Shown here: positions 29,120-38,871 of the stretch, piece after piece | Layout: every line of letters begins with the position of its first letter | Numbering within the stretch: position 1 is the stretch's first letter | Assembly (NCBI RefSeq): GCF_000150955.2 | Contig: NC_011687.1 | Coordinates: forward strand, 620,001 to 684,000 | DNA length: 64,000 nt | Direction of reading: 5' to 3' | Source: Phaeodactylum tricornutum CCAP 1055/1 | Taxonomy: Eukaryota; Bacillariophyta; Bacillariophyceae; Surirellales; Neidiaceae | Notes under the pieces: model-generated | Databases searched by the model: none | Told to the model about the DNA's origin: nothing | The model's input: only the letters and a program-made list of their open reading frames with translations | Made by a program: the position numbers and the translations under genes

Positions 29120-29710
29120 CTATGTCAGAAAGTTGCTGATCCAGCGGAAAGCGTCCTGGTAACCTTCCCCTTTGAGAACGGATATTCGAAAGACAGCCAT
29201 CTTGTCTGTACCTTGTGTCTGTGCGAGGTTGTCGTACTCAATTCGACGGCAAATATCGGCGCTGGTGAGAGCTCGTTCCTCTTCGTCACATTTATTGAGT
29301 AGTACCGCGACGGGGATATCCTTGACTAGTTGTTCGCCGATCAGGGCGTCCAATTCGTACGCGGCCTCTTCTACGCGGCCGTCGTCGGTAGCGTCAATCA
29401 TGAAAAAGACCGCCGATACTTGTGTGGAAACGTAGTCTTCCCAAAGATGTCGAACGGCTTCGTGTCCCCCCAAATCCCAGGCTTGAAAAGAAACATTTCC
29501 GTACCGAAAATATTCTTGGGAGGGCCGATCGGTGGGGGGAAAGTGCCGAATATCTCCTGTGCGCAAGCGATGCAACAGAGTCGTTTTCCCAGCATTGTCC
29601 AAACCTAGTAGCAGTAGTTGACCTTGCTTGTTTGACAAGCCGAGCGACGACCAGAGCGAGTCCAAAAATCGTCGGAGACTTTGCCAGAGCGAGAAGGAAT
29701 ACGCAGACAT
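29120..29710 (-). CDS. SAR1: Sar1-type small GTPase (COPII coat)
   Basis: Initiates COPII vesicle budding at the ER. 196 residues, one exon, usual family length. The N-terminal amphipathic helix SFSLWQSLRRFLDSLWSSLGL inserts in the membrane. G1 is GLDNAGKTTLL (36-46), the switch I Thr lies in FPPTDRPSQE, and G3 is WDLGGHEAVRHLWEDY, with the Sar1-type His after GG and the Trp-x-x-Tyr typical of Sar1. G4 is LLNKCD; the end is VSVLKGEGY-like (FRISVLKGEGYQDAFRWIS), matching the Sar1 C-terminus. Switch I and G4 differ from the textbook PTLHPTSE and GNKID, so this may be a divergent or second Sar1. Confidence 0.9.
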   Translation of the reverse strand: MSAYSFSLWQSLRRFLDSLWSSLGLSNKQGQLLLLGLDNAGKTTLLHRLRTGDIRHFPPTDRPSQEYFRYGNVSFQAWDLGGHEAVRHLWEDYVSTQVSAVFFMIDATDDGRVEEAAYELDALIGEQLVKDIPVAVLLNKCDEEERALTSADICRRIEYDNLAQTQGTDKMAVFRISVLKGEGYQDAFRWISNFLT

Positions 29711-30487
29711 GTTGGGATTGCGAAGCGAATAAAAGGACTGGCTTTCACAATTTTGTTGCGGTGAACGAGAGACTGGGGCTATAAGAGGTGTACGGGGTCT
29801 ACAGGGTATAGCTATCGTTCGAATGGTTTCCAGAACGATTGTTCGAGCGCCATGGTACTGTACAAAACGGTTGTTGTGTCTTGAAAGCAGCGTTCCATCG
29901 CTGCGTGGATCGGTATTTTCAAGTCGTGCTGCGTACAGCGGGGTCCGCTTCGAAGTTTTACGTCGCTACCACTATAGCGAGAACATTGGTATCTTCGGAG
30001 CCTCGAAGGTACGGTACAAATTATACTATCGACGAAGTGTATCGTATACGACATGTATACAATGGAAGAGTGCCTAAGTAGCCAAACACAGTTGACAAGA
30101 GGTCTTCGGCAACGGTAGGATTCTTCACGGCCACAAACAGTCTCCTTTTCGCCCGCGCGAACCGCGTCTCACTTACGGCGTATTGGTTGCGTTGGCCAAT
30201 TATACACTCCAGCGTAAAATAATAGGTAAAGTTTTATAAGATATTCGTGAGGCTGCCGATGTTTCTCAAGCTGAGGTGCACCAGCCCGCCACAAAACAGG
30301 AACGGCCCAAAAATGTTCACCTGCCCCTCCCTCCGTGTCTCTTTATATTTGTTACCGTTGCAATTAGCCGGCTGCCGTCTTGGTCCTCCTACGCATTCCG
30401 GTCCTTTCCAGTTAGTCGGTCGACCTTCTTTCTTGTCTGCTACGTCTGTTCGTGTGTGCCAAAAGAGGTCCTTTGCAATAATTAACC
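29711..30487. other. Divergent intergenic region
   Basis: About 780 bp between Sar1 (minus) and importin beta (plus). Overlapping open frames in four frames have no recognisable content; one on the minus strand (30234-30677) overlaps exon 1 of importin beta and is rejected. The stretch near 30005-30060 is rich in short palindromic steps (GTATCGTATACGACATGTATAC), meaning unclear. Confidence 0.45.
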
Positions 30488-33370
30488 ATGGCGGACTTGA
30501 CAAGTATCCTGTTGGCTGTTGCCTCGTCTCCTGGTAGGTTTCGTCGAGAGAAAGCAGAGAGGAATCGGCGTAGGGTCTCGTCACGGAACCAGATGACTCT
30601 CGTTGGCCACGTTTCCTTGTAGAAAGAATGTCTGTTTGTTTATTTGGTTGTCTTTGTTTACCAATCCCAAATCTCACCTCACTTTGCCTTTGTTTGGGAA
30701 TTTTACTGCGTAGACCGATCGGAAGAAAAACTACTCGAAGAATATATGCAGTCGAACTACAGTGAGTTCTGTTTAGCTTTGGCCAAGCTGCTCGCTACGG
30801 AGGGCGCACCCTTTGCAGCACGTCAAATGGCGGCACTTCAGCTCAAAAATACGGTCCACGCCAAATCTGCCGAGATACTGCAGGAAAAGCACAATCGCTG
30901 GAAGGCCACCGACGCCACACATCGAGCCGCCGTCAAGGAGTGTCTCCTTGCAGCGATGCGTTCCGGTGTACCAAAGGTGCCGCATTTTGCCGCCGTCACT
31001 GCCGCGGAATTCGCTTCCATCGAACTGCCTTTTAACGAATGGCCACAGTTCATCGCAACGCTCATGGAAAACGTCACTTCGCATGCACCGGAGCCCATCA
31101 AGATTGCCTCGTTGGAATGCCTCGGATTCACCTGTGAAAGCATTGTAATTATGGAGGAACTAATGGGAGACAATTTCGTTCCCGAATTGGCCTCTTCCAC
31201 CGTCGACACCATGCTGACAACGATTGTGAACGGAGTGCAATCGAATCAGACGGATGCGATGCGTCTCGTCGCTCTGACAGCATTGAAAAACTCGCTCGGC
31301 TTTGTCCGTCACAACATGGAACGCAAGCAAGAACGAGATTTCATTTTTCAAGCCATGTGTGAAGCCACCAAGTCCAGCGATGCACAGGTTCGGGCTCTCG
31401 CTTTTGCCTGTCTAGACCATACCGCCGAACTATACTACGACACCCTACCGGACTATATGACCGTCATTTTTGAGCTCACCACCAACGCGATTCGATCAAA
31501 CGACGAAGAGGAAACCGTTCAAATGAATGCCATGGAATTGTGGACCGCCATCGCCAGCACAGAGCAGACTCTGGTGGACCAAGACCAGGATGCGGCCGAG
31601 AGAGGGCAGCCCCTGGATCGACCTCCGTGTCCCAAATACACACTCGCTGCTATGGAAGCGTTGGTTCCGCTATTGCTAGTCATGCTTGCCAAACAAGAAG
31701 ACGCACCCGAGGACGACTCCTGGGGTTTGCAAGAGTCTGCCGGGGTGTGTTTAGAGACAATCTCGCAAACTGTTGAAGGATCAATTGTTCCACACGTCAT
31801 TCCCTTTGTCACGCAACATATCCAGTCGGAAGAATGGCGCTACCGCGATGCGGCTATCGTAGCTTTTTCCTCCATCATGGATGGTCCCAGTACCGAGGAG
31901 CTGGCCATATACGTGAACCAGTCCATTCCGGTTCTACTCCGTGCATTTTCAGATTCGAATGAGATGGTCCGCGACTCTGCCACACACTGCATCTCCACCG
32001 TTTGTCGCCTCCACATGATTGCTGTCGACCGAGATATAGTGCATTCCATTATCAAAGGTCTAATCGAGAAGCTACGTGACTCTCCTCGTGTTGCTGCCAA
32101 AGCGTGCACGGCCCTCTTCAATATTGCCACATCCTTCAAAAGCCCCGAACCCGAGCCGACGTCACTTTTGTCGGAACCCATGTTACCCCTTTTGCAAGCA
32201 TTGTTACAAACCAGCGAGCGCCAAGATGCCACGGAATGCCATTTGCGTGTCGGTGCTATATCGGCAGCCAATGACCTCGTCGCAGCCGCACCCTCGGACA
32301 CCACACCCATCCTCGCCGAATTCCTGCCGGTTATCATCGCACGGTACGAAGCGACAATGCACGCACAAGTATTAGGCAACGAAGAAAAGGAAGAGAAGGA
32401 ACAAGCCCTGGGCTTGTTTAGTTCGCTTATTTCAGTCCTGTTTCAACGGCTCGAAAAACATGACGTGCTTGCGTATGTGGACAAGGTCATGGAATTGTTG
32501 CTCCAGGGATTGCAATTGCGGAACGCCTCGTGTCACGAAGAATTTTGGCTGGCGATTGGATCAATTGCCGGGACGATGGAGGGCGAATTTATTGTAGGTA
32601 TTTGATGTAGTTGCAGCGTGTCCTACCTTTGCTTTCCTTTGACAAGTTTTCGTGGCTGACCTCTTTTGCATCATTTTCAGAAATACATGCAAGCGCTGAG
32701 CCCAGCCCTACTGACGAGTTTGCGCGACTTCCACGCCAAGACTCTCTGTATTGTATCTATAGGAGTTGTCGTCGATATTTGCTCCGCGATTGGTGATAAA
32801 ATTCAACCGTATTGCGACGGTATTATGAGCGCGTTAGTGGACTGTTTGAAAGATTCCGTCATTCAACGAGATGTTAAACCTGTGGTATTTTCCTGTTTTG
32901 GCGACATTGCCATGTCAGTGGGCGGTGCATTCCAACCATACCTTCAAGTATCGACGATGCTTCTATTCCAAGCCTCACAACAGCAAGCACCACCGGATGA
33001 CGAAGACTTAATCCTTTTTGTAAATTCGCTTCGGCTAGGCATTCTGGAAGCCTATTCGGGTATCATCATGGGTCTCGCTGACGGCAACGCCCTCCAAAGT
33101 TTTACACCCAGTGTGCCCAACATTGTACAATTCGTGCAAGTCTTAGCGGCCGATTCGACCAAAGATATCTATGTGTTGGAAAAGTCGGTGGCTCTTTTGG
33201 GCGATGTGGCGCAACAAATGGGTAGCATTCCTCAAATTCGGGAACAATTAAACCAACATTTCGTTTCAAAGCTGTTGCAAGAAGCTCTCAACTCCAATGA
33301 TGAAACCACCGTCGACTCGGCTAACTGGGCGGGAAACTTGATCAAGCAACTCATTCGAGGCAACGCTTAG
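30488..33370 (+). CDS. KPNB1: Importin subunit beta-1 (karyopherin beta-1), three exons
   Basis: Nuclear import receptor; HEAT repeats bind importin alpha, Ran-GTP and nucleoporins. Exons 30488-30533, 30714-32593 and 32681-33370; introns of 180 and 87 bp (GTAGGT/TAG, GTAGGT/CAG) with consistent phase, giving 871 residues (human about 876). Exon 1 gives only MADLTSILLAVASSP plus one base, the family N-terminus. The protein goes on EEKLLEEYMQSNYSEF, then the importin-beta N-terminal domain (AARQMAALQLKNTVHAK). Intron 2 falls inside GEFIKYMQALSP, matching the family motif. HEAT hallmarks include EEWRYRDAAIVAFSSIMDGP and DSNEMVRDSATHCISTVCRL. Without exon 1 an apparent start inside intron 1 would be wrong. 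It ends in the typical DSANWAGNLIKQLI-type helix. Confidence 0.95.
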
Positions 33371-33905
33371 TACACACACGGTTGTGGAAACTAGGGCGTC
33401 CTTTTGGACCACGCCGGTCGCCATGGGACGAGATATGATTTCGTTCCGTGGCCACCGATGAAATAGTGAAACATGACAAAATGGACAAGATGGAGTGTAC
33501 TTATTTTGACACCCTGTTTTCTCCTCTTTTTCGAAATGAGCTATCGAAAATCGTATATAAATGGAATCGCATTAGAAAATTTTTAACGAATTGACTGTGA
33601 TTATTACCAAACCTCGCTCTAGTCGGCATCCTACAGGTAGAGTTTTCGAGGTTCGAAATTTTACGAGTAGACGTGCAGACTGCCGCGTGGAAGAGTGCCA
33701 ATCCAACCCGTGTTACAGCGGAATCGCCTATCCATCCAGCACATATTTGACTCTCAAAGCAAACATCGCGCTGGACTATTACCTGTCCAGTTTTTAGCTA
33801 GTGCACTCCGCACCCGTGGACATTGCTGGATTAGCATAGAGTAGTTTTTCTTCAAAACGCGCTGTTTCGTACCAAGAGACTGGATCTGTGGAACTGATTC
33901 TCACA
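33371..33905. other. Intergenic region
   Basis: About 530 bp between tandem genes. It contains TTGACTGTGATT at about 33591. No gene supported. Confidence 0.45.
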
Positions 33906-34598
33906 ATGGCCAAGAAGAAGAGCAAGGAAAACGAGACGCCGTCGTCGACGGATAAGCCACTGTCAGACTCTGCAGCAGCCTCTCCAGTGGTAGACTATGA
34001 AGAAGATGAACTGGAGCTTTTGCAAGTCGATTTGGGCGATATGGTAAAAATCAAACAGGTATTGGATGAGACGGTGGCATCAGCAATCCTTGAAAATATT
34101 GCGGAAGATTACGGGTGGGACAACTTTAAGCTCGGGATTATGGCGCTTAGTTGCGTTTTTGCGATGATTGCTCAGTTCGCTCCGATCCCCTTTCCCGAGT
34201 CTCGACCCGTATTGGGAGTTTGCGGAGCGCTTTATTTTGCATTGAGCGGAATTCTGCAGTTTGTGACGACCTTTATCGACAAGGATTGTATCCTCTGGAC
34301 GAAACCGGCCGATATAAGCGCTAGTACCAAAAACAAGGACATGCACCTGTACGGCCTGCGCATTCGATCGAATCTGCCGCGATTTTCTGAATGGTACGAG
34401 GTTATTTTGGAATTTCAAAAGCCCAAGCAAGCTAGCGCCTCTCCTATGGTCAAGCATACATGGAGTATAGGACAATTCTTCGACAAGGAAGGCTATTTTG
34501 ACGAGATCGGTTTATCACAGGAAATTGATAAGCTTTTCAAACGTTTTGAAGCAAAAGATTACGATAGCGCGGGGTCCGATGAAAAGAAAAGGCAATAA
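33906..34598 (+). CDS. SPCS2: Signal peptidase complex subunit 2 (SPC25)
   Basis: Non-catalytic subunit of the ER signal peptidase complex, linking it to the Sec61 channel. 230 residues from MAKKKSKENE, the first ATG of the frame. After a polar, acidic N-terminal stretch comes the family block VLDETVASAILENIAEDYGWDNF (YxxxxxxxNxKL type). Two membrane spans follow in quick succession with a short lumenal turn (KLGIMALSCVFAMIAQFAPI and GVCGALYFALSGILQFVTTF), as expected for SPC25. The C-terminal cytosolic domain has LYGLRIRSNLPRFSEWYEV, the conserved central strand of the family, and ends near the usual length. Single exon. Confidence 0.92.
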   Translation: MAKKKSKENETPSSTDKPLSDSAAASPVVDYEEDELELLQVDLGDMVKIKQVLDETVASAILENIAEDYGWDNFKLGIMALSCVFAMIAQFAPIPFPESRPVLGVCGALYFALSGILQFVTTFIDKDCILWTKPADISASTKNKDMHLYGLRIRSNLPRFSEWYEVILEFQKPKQASASPMVKHTWSIGQFFDKEGYFDEIGLSQEIDKLFKRFEAKDYDSAGSDEKKRQ

Positions 34599-35035
34599 GT
34601 TATGAAACAAAGCTATTCATTAGCCTAGCGATTATTTTTGGATAGGTTGGACGGATGGTCAAAAGTAGACTTGTGAACATGGGATACGCCGCCATTCAGA
34701 CATCCACTCGGAATCTTGCCGCTTTGATTACCCAAAGCGGAAAGTAGTGGACAAAAAAATTCCCGGTCTAACCCTGCGATATCGGTCTAGAGCGAAGAGG
34801 AGCGTAGAGTAGTTCTCCCGACTGCCTGTGAGAGAATTATATGAATTTCCGGGTGCTTTAAAAACTTATAGGACCTGAGCGTCTTCCGCCTCATCACGAA
34901 GAAAACTCGCCGTTCATAAAAGGTACTTGTTTGTCAGCGTAGATTTTGTACTACGACCAACGTCAGTGTCAACACTGGGACCGCAACCACATCTTACTGC
35001 TATTCTAGTACTTCTTGTTGATACAAACAGTAAGT
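34599..35035. other. Intergenic region with possible 5' UTR intron
   Basis: The stretch before 35036 has a plausible donor (AAAAGGTACTTG near 34920) and acceptor (ATACAAACAG near 35030). A UTR intron may end just before the start codon of the next gene. This is a weak call; transcript data would decide. Confidence 0.25.
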
Positions 35036-35872
35036 ATGACCATTACAGTCCGAAAGGCAGCCGAAGGGGTCGCCAAAGTTGTTGGGCAAAAGGCTGCTGC
35101 CCCACATGCGGCGGCCAAGATTTCGCTGCGTTCTCCGCGTGCCGTGACCCTAGCGGAAGCCAAGGCTGACGCCATTCAACCGGCACGGGAGTCTACGAAA
35201 ACCACCATGACGCCGTGGCGAGGTTGGTTTGAACGCGTTCTGCAAGAAGTTATTGGTGAAGAGCGGGTAAAGAAGATAAAGGACACAATGTTGTTCATGC
35301 CAGATGACATCTATGATTTGGAACAGTCGCCGAAACCTTCTCAGAAGATTCCTATTTCTAAGACTGATCCTACCATAACCGCCATGTATCGCTATCCTTC
35401 ACCTGGTTCCCAGGAATCCGTTCGCATTCCGGAATTTGAAAACGGCAAAGATCCGTACGACACGGGCTACTTCAAGCGTGATACACGTCGTCGTTACCAG
35501 TTTGAAGAACTCGGAGATCCCGATATTGAAAAGGCCAAGTTAGAATTGATGGATCCCAACGATCCTCAGGTACAAGAAGACAAGAAAAGGGTTGAAGCTG
35601 GCCCTGCCAGTTCTCCGGGAAATAAAGGAGTTTTTGCCACGGGTCCATCGGACTTTGATCCTACAGGTCTTCGCGCTACGATGAGTGTCACCTGGTCCGA
35701 ACTTAATAAATCGTTGGACGCTCATATGCCTGATCATTTGCCGACGCCTACCTGGATGAAAGACAAGGAAGCAATCATTGCATGGCACAAGGAACGTGAT
35801 TTGCCTGTGCCAGTAGGACCGGTCTACGAAGGTCTCAAGGTGCCGGTATACTTGCGTGTTGCACGATGGTAA
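35036..35872 (+). CDS. Unknown protein, probable mitochondrial presequence
   Basis: 278 residues from MTITVRKAAEGVAKVVGQK; the frame is open further upstream but only from a TTG. The first ~45 residues are rich in Ala, Lys, Arg and Ser with almost no acidic residues, as in mitochondrial presequences. The mature part has a helix (WRGWFERVLQEVIGEERVKK), then a proline- and aspartate-rich region with DPYDTGYFKRDTRRRY and LPTPTWMKDKEAIIAWHKER, ending in VPVYLRVARW. There is no membrane span. The DPYDTGYFKRDTRRRY style recalls accessory subunits of respiratory complexes, but I cannot assign it. Clean single frame with a distinct codon pattern, so I take it as real. Confidence 0.7.
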   Translation: MTITVRKAAEGVAKVVGQKAAAPHAAAKISLRSPRAVTLAEAKADAIQPARESTKTTMTPWRGWFERVLQEVIGEERVKKIKDTMLFMPDDIYDLEQSPKPSQKIPISKTDPTITAMYRYPSPGSQESVRIPEFENGKDPYDTGYFKRDTRRRYQFEELGDPDIEKAKLELMDPNDPQVQEDKKRVEAGPASSPGNKGVFATGPSDFDPTGLRATMSVTWSELNKSLDAHMPDHLPTPTWMKDKEAIIAWHKERDLPVPVGPVYEGLKVPVYLRVARW

Positions 35873-36112
35873 CAAAGCAAAAGGGTGTTTGGACATTTTT
35901 ATCCTAGTGGACCCACCGAAACCAGCTGCTCTGGAAGAACATACTCGTTTCGATTCTTTAGTTGCGAATGAAATTATCGATTGAAATAAAAAGTCCTTTG
36001 TGTCTCCTTAAAGGCCTGTTTCATCAATCAATCGTAAGAGTGAAGCCAGTTTGCGTTTACTTGCAATTTCAGTGTACAGGATAGTACAATTTATTACCAT
36101 TTTGTTTTCCCG

Positions 36113-36982
36113 TCATCGGCTGCTTCCTCCTTTTACTGTTAGCTGTTGAACACCATCCGGTGAGACTACGTGAATTTGGACATCGCTCGGCGAGCAGCCC
36201 AGCGTTGATGACAGTACTTCAACTATTGCTCGCTGCAGCTCTTCGTCATCACACACGACAACAGTATCACTGTCCACGGCTTTTTGCATATTTTGCAGAC
36301 GCGTCTCTAAAGCCGTCTGGATTTGAACGCCATTCTTGCCCAGACACGCGAGCGATTGGACCCTGTGTACTACACCACTCGGCTCTACAACTTGCAATCG
36401 TGGAGAAAATTGCGATAAAACTGCGGTTCGTATGCCCAGTGGCCGAGACCAGCGATCTTCGGTAGCCGTATATGCCGGTCCTTGATACATGTCGTCCACG
36501 TCGTAGCCCCAAAATGCCCTTTTGTATTGCGCAATGGCCTGGGCCGTCCCAGTACCGTGGTATTGACTGTAGCGCTCCCAGCGATTCTTGATGTACATTT
36601 GCAATTGCCGTGTAAGCCAAGACGCATCGGCTTGAATTCCAGAGCAAATGATCGCTTCATAATGATTATCTTGCGGAGTGTACAAAAAATGAACCAATTT
36701 CGGAGCCATCCTTTGATTTTTGCGCCGACCAAATGCAGCATCGATCGAAACAACCCAGTGACTGCTGTTGCGATCCAAAATAACTACAAGGTTCCCTTGA
36801 GTATCTGCTGCGGCTTGAGCATGCTTGAGTTGAACGGCGTTTCCGTACTGGTCTAAATCACGGACGGATTGATAGCTCGACGTTGCGGATATTGATGAAG
36901 CAGAAACCAAGAGTTTGTTTCCGTAAAGCAACATTGCAAGGGCAAGCAATGACGCCGCTGAACGGAACGACGAGTTTTCCAT
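36113..36982 (-). CDS. Divergent proteasome alpha-subunit-like protein with secretory signal
   Basis: 289 residues from MENSSFRSAASLLALAMLLYG, a signal peptide or anchor; an earlier ATG may extend it. The rest follows a 20S alpha subunit strand by strand. DQYGNAVQLKHAQAAADTQGN sits where GRLFQVEYALEAxxNG belongs, followed by LVVILDRNS. ICSGIQADASWLTRQLQMYI matches the alpha pattern CSGLxADAxxLTxxxR, and RWSRPLGIRTAVLS matches xxRPFGVxxLIxG. LQVVEPSGVVHRVQSLACLGKNG matches LYxVDPSGxxxxWKAxAIGxG, and ALETRLQ matches the late helix. The conserved YGYD/YALEA gate residues and several others have changed. Ordinary proteasome subunits have no signal sequence. Fold inferred from these matches; an organelle or secretory-pathway role is speculative. 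Confidence 0.6.
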   Translation of the reverse strand: MENSSFRSAASLLALAMLLYGNKLLVSASSISATSSYQSVRDLDQYGNAVQLKHAQAAADTQGNLVVILDRNSSHWVVSIDAAFGRRKNQRMAPKLVHFLYTPQDNHYEAIICSGIQADASWLTRQLQMYIKNRWERYSQYHGTGTAQAIAQYKRAFWGYDVDDMYQGPAYTATEDRWSRPLGIRTAVLSQFSPRLQVVEPSGVVHRVQSLACLGKNGVQIQTALETRLQNMQKAVDSDTVVVCDDEELQRAIVEVLSSTLGCSPSDVQIHVVSPDGVQQLTVKGGSSR

Positions 36983-37457
36983 GGAGAATTTCGTTCTACC
37001 GACAAATAAAGTCTCGTACAAACATTCCATCTGGCAATTCATTGTCAGAATCAAAAGACAAACCGAGCGGTGTAACGTGTCTCTACCTTTCTTTAGATGG
37101 GAGAATTTACCGACGAATCGGCGACTACCGAACCGGTAACGCCTTTTACTCTCAGTTTATGGTCCTCGATCAAGAATGAACCCTTTACGGCCGTAATCTT
37201 TTAAATTTAAATATTAAAGATCGGTTTGATATTGACGAACACTGTTTCATTCATTGGAAGAATTGGACGAGCCGACAGTGACAATGTTACGTGGAATACT
37301 GTACGACGTTCACAATTGATTGTGGAGGCAGGCAAAAGTCACGGCCTCGTCTCAAGGCGGGCATTACCGCGGCTCGGACTCTTTTCTTGACATCTAATCC
37401 AGACGCTGAATTGTGATTTTCATAGAACGAAGTGTCAATCGGCACGGCAGGAGAATC
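36983..37457. other. Divergent intergenic region
   Basis: About 475 bp between head-to-head genes, very AT-rich near 37200 (TTTTAAATTTAAATATTAAA). No gene supported. Confidence 0.45.
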
Positions 37458-38054
37458 ATGACCTTGTCTGACACCAACGGAAGTTCGCATATTGAAAACG
37501 AGCAAAACGCATGGGACGCTATTTGCGTCAACCCGCACGAGCAGTTCGTCATGCAAGGTCGTCAGGAGGGCCGTGACGCGGGGCTACTCGCGGGGTATAC
37601 TGACGGGAGACAGATGGGTCGGGTGACCGCTATGGATTACGGTATGGAGCTTGGGTTTTTCCGCGGGGTGATCCGAGCCATGCAGCAACAAAATGGAAGC
37701 GACCGACACGAAAGAGCTTGGAAAACACAAAATGAGCTAACCGAGCTGTTGGACCGATTTCCAGGACCCACCGATATGTTTCAATCGAAGATTCAAAGTG
37801 CTCGGATAACTCAGAGCAAAGGACACGCTTCTGGAATTGATCACATTGAGGCGCTTGACGAAGGCTCTGGGGAGCAAAATGAAAACCCGATCGACGTGTT
37901 CTCTGCTATACAAAGAATAAGAGCAAGATTTAAACTCTTCACTACTCAGCTGGGGATGCCAAACTTCTCACTAAGACAAGCCATGGATGCGATGGAGAAG
38001 CGAGGGGATAGTTCCAAGGTGGAAAAGGAGAAAGAAATTGGGTTGGATTGGTGA
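37458..38054 (+). CDS. LTO1: LTO1/ORAOV1-like protein (Yae1-domain deca-GX3 motif)
   Basis: LTO1 with YAE1 recruits the Fe-S targeting machinery to the ABC protein Rli1/ABCE1, needed for ribosome biogenesis and recycling. 198 residues from MTLSDTNGSS, the first ATG of the frame. The deca-GX3 repeat is clear at about 36-65: EGRDAGLLAGYTDGRQMG, then DYGMELGFFRG, with Gly every four residues, and GMELGFFRG is the LTO1 end of the motif. The rest is helical and polar (ELTELLDRFPGPTDMFQ, IDVFSAIQRIRARFKLF), like the LTO1 C-terminus. LTO1 usually ends in a Trp, and this one ends GLDW, which fits the C-terminal Trp of CIA-targeting adaptors. Confidence 0.82.
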   Translation: MTLSDTNGSSHIENEQNAWDAICVNPHEQFVMQGRQEGRDAGLLAGYTDGRQMGRVTAMDYGMELGFFRGVIRAMQQQNGSDRHERAWKTQNELTELLDRFPGPTDMFQSKIQSARITQSKGHASGIDHIEALDEGSGEQNENPIDVFSAIQRIRARFKLFTTQLGMPNFSLRQAMDAMEKRGDSSKVEKEKEIGLDW

Positions 38055-38871
38055 GGATTATTGTGTATAAATGTGACGAATGCGGAATTCGCGAGTCGCG
38101 CAAACATTAATGGAAGCAGCAGGCTAGGTCAAGAGTAGCAGGTTTTAGGTGGATCAGCTTCGTTGCTTCTATCCAATCAAGTTTGGTGTGACCTTGTTTG
38201 GCGACTCTCTTTCTGGTCGTCCGAAAGCCTTTTTGTGCAACACCGCGTTAATTTGGTTGTCAAGATCAATACGAATTGTTAGGCTAAAGGAGAAATTTCT
38301 TACACAAAAAATGCAATGCGGCTTTGGTTTCCTTGATCCGACAGGAGACTTGCTGTTAATTTCTTATTCTTCCCGATTTGAATATCATGCATAAACAAAA
38401 TAAGACCGTAGTAGCGTCACGTGCCGAAGGCATCCAAGTATCGTTCTCGCAACGGCATACACAAAGTGAGTGTGCTTTTTTTCGGAATGTACATTAGCGG
38501 CGATAATCACGAGATTCATTACAAAGCTACATATCGTAAGTGAGGAAATCTCACAAATTGTTTTTCCCTTCCTTTGCGACAGGGAGGTCCGTACGTCGCT
38601 AGTCATAACTCGTAGGCAAACGGCATCTCGATGGTATTTGCTAGCTAGAGAGAGATCGAGGCCTCATCCTTGCTCGCGAAACCAAAAGTTTCTTCTGAAA
38701 CAGTAGATGTAACGATGGGAAACTCACGATAAACGACACAACATTCCGACTTTACCAAATACTTATCCATACATCTTGCCACACGGTTTGTGGACCTCGA
38801 CGATTGCTTCACGAATCGACGGGAGCGAGGGAACACAGCGCGAGGTGGAGCAGGCAGGTTTATACATTGAA
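38055..38871. other. Intergenic region
   Basis: About 820 bp. Small open frames on both strands lack recognisable content. The reading frame of the next gene is open from about 38776 but without an ATG until 38872, so a short upstream exon in this region cannot be excluded. Confidence 0.4.

Noticed and set aside
30234-30677. 147-codon minus-strand frame
   Set aside because: It overlaps exon 1 and intron 1 of importin beta, has no domain and is explained by the plus-strand gene.
30644-30713. Start of importin beta inside intron 1
   Set aside because: The frame there opens without the family N-terminus; exon 1 at 30488-30533 supplies MADLTSILL and fits the splice phase.
38776-38871. Start of the ITPK gene at 38776
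   Set aside because: That position is TTG. The same holds for frame openings at 12792 (GTG), 23372, 27199, 27806, 33888, 35015, 37413, 49392 and 52487. I used the first ATG in each case.
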